Positions 21,999 to 31,147 of a stretch of 40,689 nt of DNA are shown here, piece after piece. The DNA is from UMGS363 sp964402055 (GTDB taxonomy: Bacteria; Bacillota; Clostridia; Oscillospirales; Ruminococcaceae): assembly GCA_964402055.1 (NCBI GenBank), contig CAYOAV010000012.1:1-40689 (forward strand), given 5' to 3'. Position numbers and translations under genes: made by a program. Numbering within the stretch: the first letter of the stretch is position 1; each line of letters starts with the position of its first letter. The notes below the pieces were generated by a model that did no database searches, had not been told where the DNA came from, and saw only the letters and a program-made list of their open reading frames with translations.

Positions 21999-23750
21999 TT
22001 ACATATTTTCAACTGTTTCAATTCCAAGTATTCCGAGATGCTTGATAATAACCTCACGGGTAAGCTTTGCAAGAGCAAGCCAGCTTGATTTTTTCTTTTC
22101 GTCCTGCTCGTTCATAATATTATTTTCATGGTAGAATCGTGAGAACGAAACCGCAAGCTGATACGCATTTTCACATACATAGCTCGGTGCTTTTTCGTCC
22201 ATTGCAAGAGTAAAGGCATTTCCCGACATAACTATTTTCAGCATAAGCTCACGTTCAGCGTCGGTATAGATACCGTTAAGCTCGGATTTTGTATCCCCTG
22301 ACTTTTTAAGTATCGAATTAATGCGTGAAACGGTGTAAAGCAAGTAAATACCTGTCTTTCCCTCTGCCGACATAAATTTATCAAGGTCGAAAATATAATC
22401 CTTTGAACGGTGATTGATAAGATCTCCGAATTTTACAGCCGCCATTCCGAGCTTGCGAGCATAATCATCACGGTTTTCCTCGGTGACAAAGCTTGATTCC
22501 GAAAGACGTTCAAGAGAAGCGTTAGTCACCGTTTCAATAAGGTCGGAAAGACGCATAACACCGCCGTCACGGGTCTTGTAAGGCTTGCCGTCACTGCCGT
22601 TCATTGTGCCGAAGCCTAAAAATTCAAGCGAAGTAGTATCGGGAACAAGCTCCGCCTTTTTTGCACAGCGGAAAACCTGCGTAAAATGAAGCTCCTGACG
22701 TTTATCAACAACATACCATATTTTTGTAGGCTTGAAATCACGATTTCTCTGAATGATAGTTGCAAGGTCAGTCGTTGCGTAAATGCTTGAATTATCCGAC
22801 TTGCGGACAATAACAGGCGGCATCGGAGCTTTATCCGATTCCTCTGCAACATCAACTACCAACGCACCGTTGCTCTCATAGGAAAGCTTCTTTTTATCAA
22901 GAATTTCCATAAGCTCGGGGATATATTTATCAGCGTCGCTCTCGCCGTACCAATAATCAAAATCAACGTCCAGCTTAGAATAATTTGATTTCAGATCGGC
23001 AATTGAAACACGGAGAATTTCTTTCCAAAGTGCAAGATAACCTGCTCTGCCGTTCTGAAGCTCAAAGGTTGCTGTATGAGCCTTATCCTTGAAATCATCA
23101 TCTTCCTTGCTTTTTTTGCTTGCAAAGGGATAAACCTCGCAAAGAAGCTCGGGAGTAAGCTCGGGAACGCTGTCATTTTCGGGAGAAAAATCCTGCTTAA
23201 AACAGCTCCATTCGGGATAACGTTCAGAAAGCTCTGCAATAACAAGACCTATCTGTAAACCCCAGTCGCCAAGGTGAACATCGCCATAAACCTTGTTGCC
23301 TGTTGCTCTTGCAAGACGCTTTAAGCTCTCGCCGATAATTGCCGAGCGAAGATGACCGATATGAAGCGGCTTTGCAACGTTAGGTCCACCGTAATCTATA
23401 ACAATAGTATCGGGATTTTCATTCTGCGGAACGCCAAGATTTTCATCGGCTGAAATTTCCTTGACAAGTGAAAGCATATACTCATCTGAAAGAGTGAGAT
23501 TAAGGAAGCCTGGCTTTACAACCTCTGCCTTTTCAAAGCAACCATCCTCACGAAGAACCTCGGCAACCTCCTCCGCTAAAATAAACGGAGCTTTTTTATA
23601 GAGCTTTGCACCCTGAAATGCACCGTTGCACTGGAACTGGCAGAGATCGAGCCTGTCCGAAGCGGTAACAGTGCCAAGCTTTTTATCATATCCGCACTTT
23701 TCAAAGGCGGCGGAAACCTTTTCAGTCAATATTTTAGTAACTGTATTCAT
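21999..23750 (-). CDS. argS: Arginyl-tRNA synthetase
   Basis: A 583-residue class I synthetase that charges tRNA-Arg. N-terminal additional domain at 1-110, the signature HIGH at 130-133 within GGPNVAKPLHIGHLRSA, and FGTMNGSDGKPYKTRDG in place of the KMSK loop, as is usual for this enzyme. C-terminal DALR anticodon-binding helices end the protein (ARKLG to SFSRFYHENNIM). I chose ATG 23750 after AAAGGA; an in-frame ATG at 23771 lies upstream of that site. Its promoter overlaps the end of the ABC transporter gene. polA follows 15 bases downstream. The leader is too short for a T-box. Confidence 0.96.
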   Translation of the reverse strand: MNTVTKILTEKVSAAFEKCGYDKKLGTVTASDRLDLCQFQCNGAFQGAKLYKKAPFILAEEVAEVLREDGCFEKAEVVKPGFLNLTLSDEYMLSLVKEISADENLGVPQNENPDTIVIDYGGPNVAKPLHIGHLRSAIIGESLKRLARATGNKVYGDVHLGDWGLQIGLVIAELSERYPEWSCFKQDFSPENDSVPELTPELLCEVYPFASKKSKEDDDFKDKAHTATFELQNGRAGYLALWKEILRVSIADLKSNYSKLDVDFDYWYGESDADKYIPELMEILDKKKLSYESNGALVVDVAEESDKAPMPPVIVRKSDNSSIYATTDLATIIQRNRDFKPTKIWYVVDKRQELHFTQVFRCAKKAELVPDTTSLEFLGFGTMNGSDGKPYKTRDGGVMRLSDLIETVTNASLERLSESSFVTEENRDDYARKLGMAAVKFGDLINHRSKDYIFDLDKFMSAEGKTGIYLLYTVSRINSILKKSGDTKSELNGIYTDAERELMLKIVMSGNAFTLAMDEKAPSYVCENAYQLAVSFSRFYHENNIMNEQDEKKKSSWLALAKLTREVIIKHLGILGIETVENM

Positions 23751-23786
23751 AAAATGTCCTTTCAATTTCATAATGAGCTTCTGTAA

Positions 23787-23816
23787 ATTATACCATATTA
23801 AAGCAATCTATGTCAA
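23787..23816 (-). promoter_or_regulatory. Promoter of argS-polA
   Basis: On the minus strand TTGACA (23816-23811), an 18-base spacer and TATAAT (23792-23787), with TGG making an extended -10. The -35 overlaps the last codons of the upstream ABC transporter gene, and the start point lies about 30 bases before the argS ATG. Confidence 0.8.
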
Positions 23817-25719
23817 GCCTTGGAGTTTTCAAACTGCGAGTAATAAAGCTTATTATAGAAGCCGCCCTTTGCGATAAGCTCATCGTGGTTGCCCTGCTCA
23901 ATAATATCGCCGTCCTTCATAACAAGGATAAGATCAGCGTCCTTTATGGTCGAAAGTCTGTGTGCGATGATAAAGCTTGTCCTGCCCTTCATAAGCTTGG
24001 CAAATGCTCTCTGTATACGCTGTTCAGTCATAGTATCAATGCTTGACGTAGCTTCATCAAGGATAAGCATTGACGGTTCTGCAAGCATTATTCTTGAAAT
24101 TGAAAGCAGCTGCTTCTGACCCTGTGAAAGTGAACCGCCATCCTCGGAAAGCTCTGTATCATAGCCATTTTCAAGACGTTTTATAAAGCTGTGAGCGTGG
24201 GAAGTCATTGCGGCATTTTTTATCTCGTCAAGAGAAGCGGTCGGGTTGCCGTAGCTGATATTTTCACGGACAGTTCCCGTAAACAGCCATGTATCCTGCA
24301 AAACCATTCCGTAAAGGCTTCGCAGATTTTTCCTTTTCATATCCTTGATATTTACTCCGTCAATGAGTATCTCACCCTCGCAGACATCATAGAACCTCAT
24401 AAGCAGATTTATAAGGGTAGTTTTTCCGCAGCCAGTCGGTCCGACAATTGCGATACGCTGCCCCGGCTTCACTGTAAGGTTAAGATTTTTGATAAGCGGA
24501 ACATCGGGAGTATATGAAAAAGAAACATTCCTCATTTCAATGCTTCCACTGCACTTTTCGGGTTCAACGCCGTTTTCATCGGAGCTTTCAGGCTCTTCAT
24601 CAAGCACGGAAAAAACACGTCTTGCCGAAGCAAAAGCTGACTGAAGCTCTGTAATAACGCCTGTAATTTCGTTGAACGGCTTTGTATACTGGTTAGCATA
24701 GCTTAAAAAGGTCGCAATCTGTCCGACAGACATTGCACCGCCGTTGAGTACGGAAATTGCTCCGAAAACTCCCGTTGCGGCATAGACAAGTCCGTTTACA
24801 AAGCGAGTTGACGGATTTGTAAGTGCGGAATAGAACTGTGCCTTAAGACCGCAGACATAAAGCCTGCCGTTAATTTCCTCAAATTTAGCCTGTGCATCGT
24901 CCTCATAAGTGAAAGCCTTAACGACTTTCTGATTTCCGACAAGCTCCTCTATACAGCCTGAAAGCTCGCCCTGAACGGAGGAACGCTCACGAAATTTATC
25001 ATGGGAAATTTTGGTGATAAATGCCGCAACAAAGAGCGAAAGCGGCGTAATAAGGATAACGATAAGAGCGATTTTTGCGTTTATCGTAAGCATAAAAATG
25101 ATAGTTCCCGCAATGGTGACAATTCCTGTCAAAAACTGGGAAAATCCCTGCAAAAGACCGTCTGAAATCTGCTCAATATCAACTGTAACACGGCTTATGA
25201 GGTCGCCCCTTGAGCTACTGTCGATAAAGCTTATCGGGAGCTTGTTTATCTTTTTATAAACCTCTGTACGGANNNNNNNNNNNNNNNNNNNNNNNNNNNN
25301 NNNNNNNNNNNNNNNNNNNNNNNNNNNNNNNNNNNNNNNNNNNNNNNNNNNNNNNNNNNNNNNNNNNNNNNNCTGTCGATAAAGCTTATCGGGAGCTTGT
25401 TTATCTTTTTATAAACCTCTGTACGGAGATCATTCACCGTATGATAGGAAACCGTATTTGTACATACGGTCATTACCCAGCTGAAAAATCCCGACATAAT
25501 TACAACTGCACAGAGCTTGACTATTATTGGTAACAGGCTGTCAAAATCGACATTGCCCTCGCCGATTATAAAATCAATACCGTCACCGATAAGAACAGGT
25601 GCATAAAGCGTAAGTCCGACACTTACAACCGCCGAAATAAAAGATATTATAAGGTAAACAAGATACGGCTTTGTATATTTCAGCATTCTTCCGAGAACAG
25701 GTGTCTGTTTATCCTTCAT
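23813..25719 (-). CDS. ABC exporter half-transporter, canonical ATPase (interrupted by false gap)
   Basis: Membrane and ATPase domains of an ABC exporter. After the false gap is removed (100 N and one 55-base copy), the frame is continuous from ATG 25719 to the stop at 23813, 583 residues; the join reads ISFIDSSSRGDLISRVTVD, exactly as expected in this family. Six transmembrane helices fill about residues 15-310. The ATPase domain has Walker A GPTGCGKTT, signature LSQGQ and Walker B MLILDEATSSID with the catalytic Glu intact. The start follows GGAGGAGG and overlaps the previous gene by 11 bases. It pairs with the degenerate partner upstream to form a heterodimer like TM287/288 or LmrCD. Substrate unknown, probably drugs or lipids. 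Confidence 0.9.
25218..25427. other. False assembly gap inside the ABC transporter gene
   Basis: Bases 25218-25272 and 25373-25427 are an identical 55-base sequence around 100 N (25273-25372). The extra 155 bases shift the frame by two, so gene callers will split this ABC gene into two pieces. Collapsing the overlap restores one frame. Confidence 0.93.
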
Positions 25720-27451
25720 TTCCGTCTGCCTCCTCCTTTGAAAGCTGTGAATAGCATATTTCACGGTAGACATCGCAATTTTCGAGCAGCTCCTTATGAG
25801 TGCCGCAGCCAACCTGCCTGCCGTCATCAAGAACGATTATTTTATCAGCGTGCATAATGGAATTTGCTCTTTGCGAAATAATAAATACCGTCATATTTGA
25901 AGTATTCTGTGCGATAGCCTTACGAAGTGCCGCATCTGTTGCAAAGTCAAGAGCGGAGGCACTGTCATCAAGGATAAGTATATCAGGCTGTGACACCAAG
26001 GCTCTTGCAATAGTAAGACGCTGTTTCTGACCGCCCGAGAGGTTTTTACCGCCCTGAACGATATGCGTTTCTATACCGTCGGGGAGCTTATCAACAAATT
26101 CCTTTGCCTGTGCAGTTTCAAGTGCGGCAAAAATTTCCTTTTCATCTGCGTCACGCTTGCCCCAACGCATATTTTCGGCAATAGTTCCCGAAAATAGAAC
26201 AGCTTTCTGCGGAACGATACCGATTTTCTTACGCAGAGCCTCCGTATTATATTCACAAGCGGCTGTGCCGTTTATTTTCAGCTCACCCTTTGTAATATCG
26301 TAAAATCTCGGAATAAGCGAAGCAATGGTAGATTTACCCGAACCTGTACCGCCGATAATACCGATAGTTTCGCCCTTTTTCGCCGTAAAATCAATATCCT
26401 CCAGAGCATATTCGCCCGAACCGTTGTATGAAAAATAAACATGGGAAAATTCAACGGCATTTTCAGATCCTGCACCGTCCATAGCTTCTCCGTCCTTGAC
26501 CGATGGCTCTATATCAAGCACTTCGTTTATTCTTGCAGATGAAGCCGCCGCCTTTGTGAAAAGGATAACAAGATTAGCAACTACAACAAGTGCAAGCGAG
26601 ATCTGCGTCATATAGTTTACAAATGCAATGACCTCGCCCTGAGTAAGACCGCCGATATTTACACGAACACCGCCGAACCATACTATTGCCGCAATTGCAA
26701 GGTTAAGTATAACATATGTCAGCGGATTCAAAAGTGCGGAAAGCCTGCCGACCTTTAATGAAATATCAAGATATTCGTCATTTGCATTATCAAAACGCTC
26801 CTGCTCTGTTTCCTGACGTGAAAATGCACGAATAACTCTTACACCTGAAAGCCCCTCACGGGTAACGAGGGAAATTCTGTCAAGCTTTTTCTGAATGACC
26901 TTGTAATACTTTATCGAGCGTGACATAATAAGATAAAGCACAAGCACTACCAGCGGTATTATAATAACGAAAACCACAGAAAGCTTTAAATCAATGCTCA
27001 TTGCCATAACAGCAGAGCCGATAACGATAAACGGTGCTCTTACAACAAGTCGAATGAACATCGCAACAGCCTGCTGAACCTGATTTATATCGTTGGTAAG
27101 CCTTGTAATGAGCGAGGGTGTACCAAGCTTATCAAGCTCAGCATGGGAAAGGCTGTTGATATGACGGAACATATCATTACGCATAACCGTTCCGACACTC
27201 TGCGAAGCCTTTGATGCCAAATACTGACATATAAGGGCAAAGCAAAGCCCGAGAACTCCAAGCAGGACGAGAACACCGCCCATACGATAGATATAACCCT
27301 TGCCCATATTCCCCTTGATACCATTGTCAACTATCGCCGCCATTATCAGCGGGACTATGACCTCGAAAATTGCCTCGATGAGCTTGGAGGTCTGACCTAT
27401 GATGATCTCCTTTTTAACAGCTCCGAGGTAACGTTTTGCAAGCTTAAACAA
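25709..27451 (-). CDS. ABC exporter half-transporter with degenerate ATPase site
   Basis: A 580-residue half-transporter. Six transmembrane helices within residues 15-300; ATPase domain with Walker A GGTGSGKST (367-375), Q-loop IVPQKAVLFSGT, signature LSGGQ (471-475) and Walker B ILILDD (491-496). The residue after the Walker B Asp, normally the catalytic Glu, is Asp496. That is the mark of the non-hydrolysing half in heterodimeric exporters such as TM287/288, LmrCD and BmrCD, and the downstream gene has the intact site. The start is TTG 27451 directly after the TGA of the GtrA gene, following GAAGGAAG. The three genes form one operon. Confidence 0.93.
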   Translation of the reverse strand: MFKLAKRYLGAVKKEIIIGQTSKLIEAIFEVIVPLIMAAIVDNGIKGNMGKGYIYRMGGVLVLLGVLGLCFALICQYLASKASQSVGTVMRNDMFRHINSLSHAELDKLGTPSLITRLTNDINQVQQAVAMFIRLVVRAPFIVIGSAVMAMSIDLKLSVVFVIIIPLVVLVLYLIMSRSIKYYKVIQKKLDRISLVTREGLSGVRVIRAFSRQETEQERFDNANDEYLDISLKVGRLSALLNPLTYVILNLAIAAIVWFGGVRVNIGGLTQGEVIAFVNYMTQISLALVVVANLVILFTKAAASSARINEVLDIEPSVKDGEAMDGAGSENAVEFSHVYFSYNGSGEYALEDIDFTAKKGETIGIIGGTGSGKSTIASLIPRFYDITKGELKINGTAACEYNTEALRKKIGIVPQKAVLFSGTIAENMRWGKRDADEKEIFAALETAQAKEFVDKLPDGIETHIVQGGKNLSGGQKQRLTIARALVSQPDILILDDSASALDFATDAALRKAIAQNTSNMTVFIISQRANSIMHADKIIVLDDGRQVGCGTHKELLENCDVYREICYSQLSKEEADGNEG

Positions 27452-27928
27452 TCAATCCACTTCCTTCTTTTCTTTTTTTGCGAATATAAAAAACCTGCTG
27501 AAAATATAATTAAGCGCAAGCACGAAAATCTGTGCGATAAGCTTCATAATGAATTTGTTCCATAACAGAACATCGACCGTTACAAGCATAAATCCCAGCT
27601 CTAACAGAAAGGAAAACAGCCTTGCTCCGAAAAATGAAGCAAGCTCCCTTAAAAACAGCTTTTTTTCAAAGCTTTTGCTCCCGAACACCCATAGCTTGTT
27701 GGTAAAAAATGCAAAGGTGACTGCTAATATCCACGAAATTGTGGTTGCAAGAGCCGTTCCTGCTCCGAAAGCATACGCTATATACTGCGAGCCTATCGAA
27801 ACGAGGGTTGTCAGACCACCGAAAAAGATGTACAGCAATGCGGATTCGTATTTATAGTATAGCTTTTGCAAACATTCGGGAAAAATCCCGACTATTTTAT
27901 GAATAAATTTTTCAAACAACTGCCTCAT
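27452..27928 (-). CDS. GtrA-like membrane protein
   Basis: A 158-residue protein with four transmembrane helices (about 38-60, 65-88, 98-120 and 128-148), the hallmark of GtrA proteins thought to flip undecaprenyl-linked sugars or to assist in cell-wall glycosylation. The motif FFGGLTTLVSIGSQYIAYAF and the ending LNYIFSRFFIFAKKEK fit. I chose ATG 27928; it has AAAAGGA close upstream (short spacing), and homology begins here, although the frame is open for another 75 codons. It is the first gene of the exporter operon. An AT-rich dyad lies just upstream. Confidence 0.8.
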   Translation of the reverse strand: MRQLFEKFIHKIVGIFPECLQKLYYKYESALLYIFFGGLTTLVSIGSQYIAYAFGAGTALATTISWILAVTFAFFTNKLWVFGSKSFEKKLFLRELASFFGARLFSFLLELGFMLVTVDVLLWNKFIMKLIAQIFVLALNYIFSRFFIFAKKEKKEVD

Positions 27929-27944
27929 ATCCTTTTCACTAATA

Positions 27945-27981
27945 TTTACATTAAAAGTTAATTTTAACATATAAATGTAAA
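27945..27981. repeat. AT-rich dyad upstream of the GtrA/ABC operon
   Basis: TTTACATT (27945-27952) and AATGTAAA (27974-27981) flank a central GTTAA-TT-TTAAC dyad. It lies 16 bases before the GtrA start and could bind a regulator of the exporter operon. I did not find a convincing minus-strand promoter nearby. Confidence 0.4.
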
Positions 27982-28039
27982 ATATCACTTTCATAAACAA
28001 TAATTTTATGTTAATAAAGCTATAATATGAAAAAAACTC

Positions 28040-28068
28040 TTGATTTTTCGGGCAAGGTATGATATATT
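28040..28068 (+). promoter_or_regulatory. Promoter of the CNNM/response regulator operon
   Basis: TTGATT (28040-28045), a 17-base spacer and TATATT (28063-28068) with TGA directly upstream as an extended -10. The transcript would start about 48 bases before the TTG start codon. Confidence 0.7.
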
Positions 28069-28122
28069 TAGGTTGGGTTGTTTTACCTGAATAAAATATA
28101 AATAACGAAAGGAATAACAGTT

Positions 28123-29412
28123 TTGTACAGTATATCCGCATCTGTAACCGCAATTATTATTTTAGTCGCATTATCCGCACTTTTTTCATCAATGGAAATG
28201 GCTATTTCCTCCGTCAATAAGATCCGTCTTAAGCATGAAGCCGCAAACGGCAATAAAAAGGCTCAAAGAACGCTTAAGGTCGCTGAAAATTTCGACAAGA
28301 CTATTACTACTATCCTTGTCGGAAACAACGTTGTTAATATTCTTATATCCTCGCTCGGTACTGTGCTTTTCACCAACCTTATGGGTGCATCGGGCGTTGC
28401 GGTTTCGACTGCTGTTATGACGGTGGTCGTGCTTACATTCGGTGAAATTCTTCCGAAATCCATTGCAAAGCAGCACGCAGAAGGATACGCACTCGGCACT
28501 TCGGGAATATTAAATTTCCTTTGCTGGCTTCTTACTCCTGTTTCCGTCATTTTTATGCAGCTTCAGAAGCTGACTGCTATGCTTTTCAAAACCAAGGATA
28601 ATGGTCCGAGCGTTACCGAGGACGAACTCAAATACATTATTGATGAGATCGAGGACGAGGGAGTTCTCGAAAAAAACGAGGGTACACTTGTTCGTTCAGC
28701 TCTCGAATTTGACGATACAACCTGTGAGGAAATCCTTATCCCCCGTGTAAAGGTAAGTGCAGTCGATATTTCCGACAGTGTTGATGAAATAGCCGAAAAA
28801 TTTATAAATGAACGCTATTCAAGATTGCCTGTTTATGATAAGAGTATCGACAATATCATCGGATTTATTACCGATAAGGATTTTTTTGCTCTGCTTTTAA
28901 AGGAAAAGGACGAAAAGCCGACTTCTATCGAGGGAATTGTTCAGAAGGTGCTTTATGTTCACGAAAGCAGGCTCATTTCCGAGCTTCTTGTTGATATGCA
29001 GAGATTTAAGATACACATTGCCGTTGTCAAGGACGATTACGGCGGAACAAGTGGCATTATCACAATGGAAGATATCATCGAGGAGCTTGTCGGCGATATT
29101 TACGATGAAAATGACGAGGTAGTTCAGAGCGTTACAAGAACAGGCGAGAATATGTACGAGATCAAGGCGGATATAAGCCTTGCTGATATGCTTGAAAAGC
29201 TTGACTTGCCTGATAATATTATTGACGTTGATTCATATGACAGCAATACCGCAGGCGGATGGGCAGTTGAACTGTTCGGCTATATCCCCCCTGTCGGAGC
29301 GACTGTTAAGAACGGAATTTTCAGCATTACAGTACTCGATGGAGATGAACGCACTATAAATAAGCTCGGTCTGAAAATCGACAGAAACGAAAACAACGGC
29401 GAGGAAGAATAA
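28123..29412 (+). CDS. CNNM/CBS-domain membrane protein (HlyC/CorC family)
   Basis: A 429-residue protein of the family often labelled hemolysin C or CorC. Residues 1-180 are the CNNM (DUF21) membrane domain, with the signature FSSMEMAISSVNKIRLKHEA and TFGEILPKSIAKQHAE. A CBS pair follows at about 200-320 (IPRVKVSAVDIS, DDYGGTSGIITMEDIIEELV) and a CorC/HlyC domain at 335-420. Family members are thought to transport or regulate magnesium or sodium; the hemolysin name is historical. Start codon TTG 28123 follows GAAAGGA at 9 bases. An orphan response regulator follows 21 bases later in the same transcript. Confidence 0.9.
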   Translation: MYSISASVTAIIILVALSALFSSMEMAISSVNKIRLKHEAANGNKKAQRTLKVAENFDKTITTILVGNNVVNILISSLGTVLFTNLMGASGVAVSTAVMTVVVLTFGEILPKSIAKQHAEGYALGTSGILNFLCWLLTPVSVIFMQLQKLTAMLFKTKDNGPSVTEDELKYIIDEIEDEGVLEKNEGTLVRSALEFDDTTCEEILIPRVKVSAVDISDSVDEIAEKFINERYSRLPVYDKSIDNIIGFITDKDFFALLLKEKDEKPTSIEGIVQKVLYVHESRLISELLVDMQRFKIHIAVVKDDYGGTSGIITMEDIIEELVGDIYDENDEVVQSVTRTGENMYEIKADISLADMLEKLDLPDNIIDVDSYDSNTAGGWAVELFGYIPPVGATVKNGIFSITVLDGDERTINKLGLKIDRNENNGEEE

Positions 29413-29433
29413 ACTGATAAGGATATGGATTTT

Positions 29434-30117
29434 ATGGAAAAAATTAACATTGCCGTATGCGATGATGATGCAGCCTTCCGAAAAACGCTTGAGCTTGAAT
29501 TGATAACATATTCAAGAGAGAGCGGCACTGATATGACCGTGCGAACCTTTTCAAACGGACTTGAGTTACTTATTTCCGAGGTGAGATTTGACCTGATTTT
29601 CCTTGATTACAGTATGGGAATACTGAACGGAATAGAAGTAGCAAAAAAGCTCCGTGCAAAGGGCGTACGCAGTCCGATAATTTATGTAACAGGCTGCAGC
29701 GAGGCGGTTTATGACGCATTCGAGGTGAACGCTTACAGGTTTATAACAAAGCCTGTTGAAGCAGGGGTACTGTTCAAGGCTCTTGATGATTTCGTATTTC
29801 AGCTGAAAACCAACAAATTGATAAGCTTTATATCAGAAGATACCTCGGTGACAATGTTTTCCTCGGAAATAATGTATGTTGAGAAAAAATTCAGAGGGTG
29901 TATCATTCATACCGAGGGAAAAAGCTACCCGATTTTACAAAGCTTTACGGAGTTTACAGAGGGGCTTGGCGATAAATTTCTGACAACACATAAGAAGCTT
30001 TGCATAAACAGCGGCTTTGTAAAGGAAATTGACAAGGGATATGCCGTTATGATGGACGAAAAAAGGCTTAAGCTTGATAAGGACAAGGTGGATAAGCTTC
30101 AGAATATGATCGAATGA
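29434..30117 (+). CDS. LytTR-type response regulator (orphan)
   Basis: A 227-residue response regulator of the AgrA/LytR type. Receiver domain at 1-120, with the acidic pocket D10-D12, phosphate acceptor D58 (FLDYSM), Thr86 and Lys106 in the conserved TKPV. A LytTR DNA-binding domain follows at about 128-227, with VEKKFRGCIIHTEG and FLTTHKKLCINSGFVKEI. No histidine kinase gene lies nearby, so its partner is elsewhere. ATG 29434 is preferred because AAGGA is 10 bases upstream; ATG 29425 is too close to that site. A terminator follows directly, so the transcript ends here. Confidence 0.9.
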   Translation: MEKINIAVCDDDAAFRKTLELELITYSRESGTDMTVRTFSNGLELLISEVRFDLIFLDYSMGILNGIEVAKKLRAKGVRSPIIYVTGCSEAVYDAFEVNAYRFITKPVEAGVLFKALDDFVFQLKTNKLISFISEDTSVTMFSSEIMYVEKKFRGCIIHTEGKSYPILQSFTEFTEGLGDKFLTTHKKLCINSGFVKEIDKGYAVMMDEKRLKLDKDKVDKLQNMIE

Positions 30118-30122
30118 AAATC

Positions 30123-30153
30123 GCTCCGTTCGGATATGGACGGAGCTTTTTTT
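30123..30153 (+). terminator. Terminator after the response regulator
   Basis: GCTCCGT (30123-30129) and ACGGAGC (30140-30146) form a 7-base stem followed by seven T. Confidence 0.9.
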
Positions 30154-30160
30154 AGAAAAC

Positions 30161-30200
30161 AAGAGAAAATAAGAGAAAACGAAAGAAATCAAGAGAACAT
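30161..30200 (+). repeat. Four 10-base purine-rich repeats before speD
   Basis: AAGAGAAAAT, AAGAGAAAAC, GAAAGAAATC and AAGAGAACAT are consecutive 10-base units with almost pure purine cores, in phase with the helix, ending 43 bases before the -35 box of speD. They lie after a terminator and contain no coding sequence. They could be an upstream activator or bent-DNA element. Confidence 0.5.
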
Positions 30201-30242
30201 TTTTATTTTCAAAAAAGATTTTTACAAATTTGACGAAATCTA

Positions 30243-30271
30243 TTGACATTTGAGCAATTTTGTCGTATTAT
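30243..30271 (+). promoter_or_regulatory. Promoter of speD
   Basis: Perfect TTGACA (30243-30248), 17-base spacer and TATTAT (30266-30271). Transcription would start near 30278, which rules out the longer speD frame from 30260 and supports the ATG at 30323. A short GTGGT/ACCAC inverted repeat (about 30278-30303) lies in the leader. Confidence 0.8.
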
Positions 30272-30322
30272 TTAACGTGGTGTATTGAAATTATCTTACC
30301 ACAAAAATGTGAAAGGATCGTG

Positions 30323-31141
30323 ATGATAGGGTTGGAAAACAAGCTCAGGCTTTATGGATTTAATAATCTGACTAAAACTTTAAGCTTCAATATTTATGAT
30401 ATATGCTATGCGAAAAGTCCGAGGGAACAGAAGGATTATATCAATTATATCAATGAACAGTATAATTCCGAACGTCTGACGAGTATTCTTTGTGATGTTA
30501 CGGAAATGATCGGCGCAACAGTCCTTAATATTTCCAAGCAGGATTATGAGCCGCAGGGTGCTTCGGCTACGCTTCTTATTTCCGATGAACATAGGAAAAG
30601 CTCGGGAATTGACGAATCCTGCAATATGGGAAACACTATGACAGCTGTTGTCGAAAAGGAAAGCATTGCTGGACATCTTGATAAGAGCCATCTTACCGTG
30701 CATACCTATCCTGAATTTCACCCTGATAATGCGATAACAACCTTCCGTGTGGATATTGATGTTTCAACCTGTGGAAAGATCACTCCGCTTAAATCACTTA
30801 ATTACCTTATCGGCAGCTTTGATTCCGATATTATCACCATTGATTACAAGGTCAGGGGCTTCACCCGTGATGAACAGGGAAAAAAGCTCTTTATCGACCA
30901 TAACATCACCTCTATTCAGGATTATATCGCCAAGGAAACGCTTGAAAAATATGACGCTGTTGATGTCAATGTTTATCAATCCAATATTTTCCATACAAAA
31001 ATGATGATAAAGGAAATTTTTCTCCAGAATTATCTTTTCAACACGGATACATACGAGCTTGCCCCAAAACGCAGGCTTGAAATAAACGATGCTCTCCGCC
31101 GTGAGATGATTGAGATTTTCAGCGGACAAAATGTTTTCTGA
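30323..31141 (+). CDS. speD: S-adenosylmethionine decarboxylase proenzyme (SpeD, long form)
   Basis: A 272-residue pyruvoyl enzyme that makes the aminopropyl donor for spermidine. It matches the long E. coli-type SpeD along its whole length, not the short SpeH form of Bacillus. Self-cleavage is expected at K121-S122 in HLDKSHLTVHTYPE, Ser122 becoming the pyruvoyl group; Cys150 in DIDVSTCG and the RGFTRDEQG and VNVYQSNIFHTKM blocks are conserved. ATG 30323 follows AAAGGA and is downstream of the promoter. It is the first gene of the polyamine cluster and is separated from the rest by a hairpin that may end part of the transcripts. Confidence 0.96.
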   Translation: MIGLENKLRLYGFNNLTKTLSFNIYDICYAKSPREQKDYINYINEQYNSERLTSILCDVTEMIGATVLNISKQDYEPQGASATLLISDEHRKSSGIDESCNMGNTMTAVVEKESIAGHLDKSHLTVHTYPEFHPDNAITTFRVDIDVSTCGKITPLKSLNYLIGSFDSDIITIDYKVRGFTRDEQGKKLFIDHNITSIQDYIAKETLEKYDAVDVNVYQSNIFHTKMMIKEIFLQNYLFNTDTYELAPKRRLEINDALRREMIEIFSGQNVF

Positions 31142-31147
31142 TTTACG

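Noticed and set aside
23700..23790. A T-box riboswitch upstream of argS.
   Set aside because: The promoter is about 30 bases before the start codon, so there is no room for a T-box.
30161..30200. A CRISPR-like or tandem repeat array.
   Set aside because: The units are 10 bases, contiguous and degenerate, with no spacers and no cas genes in the window.
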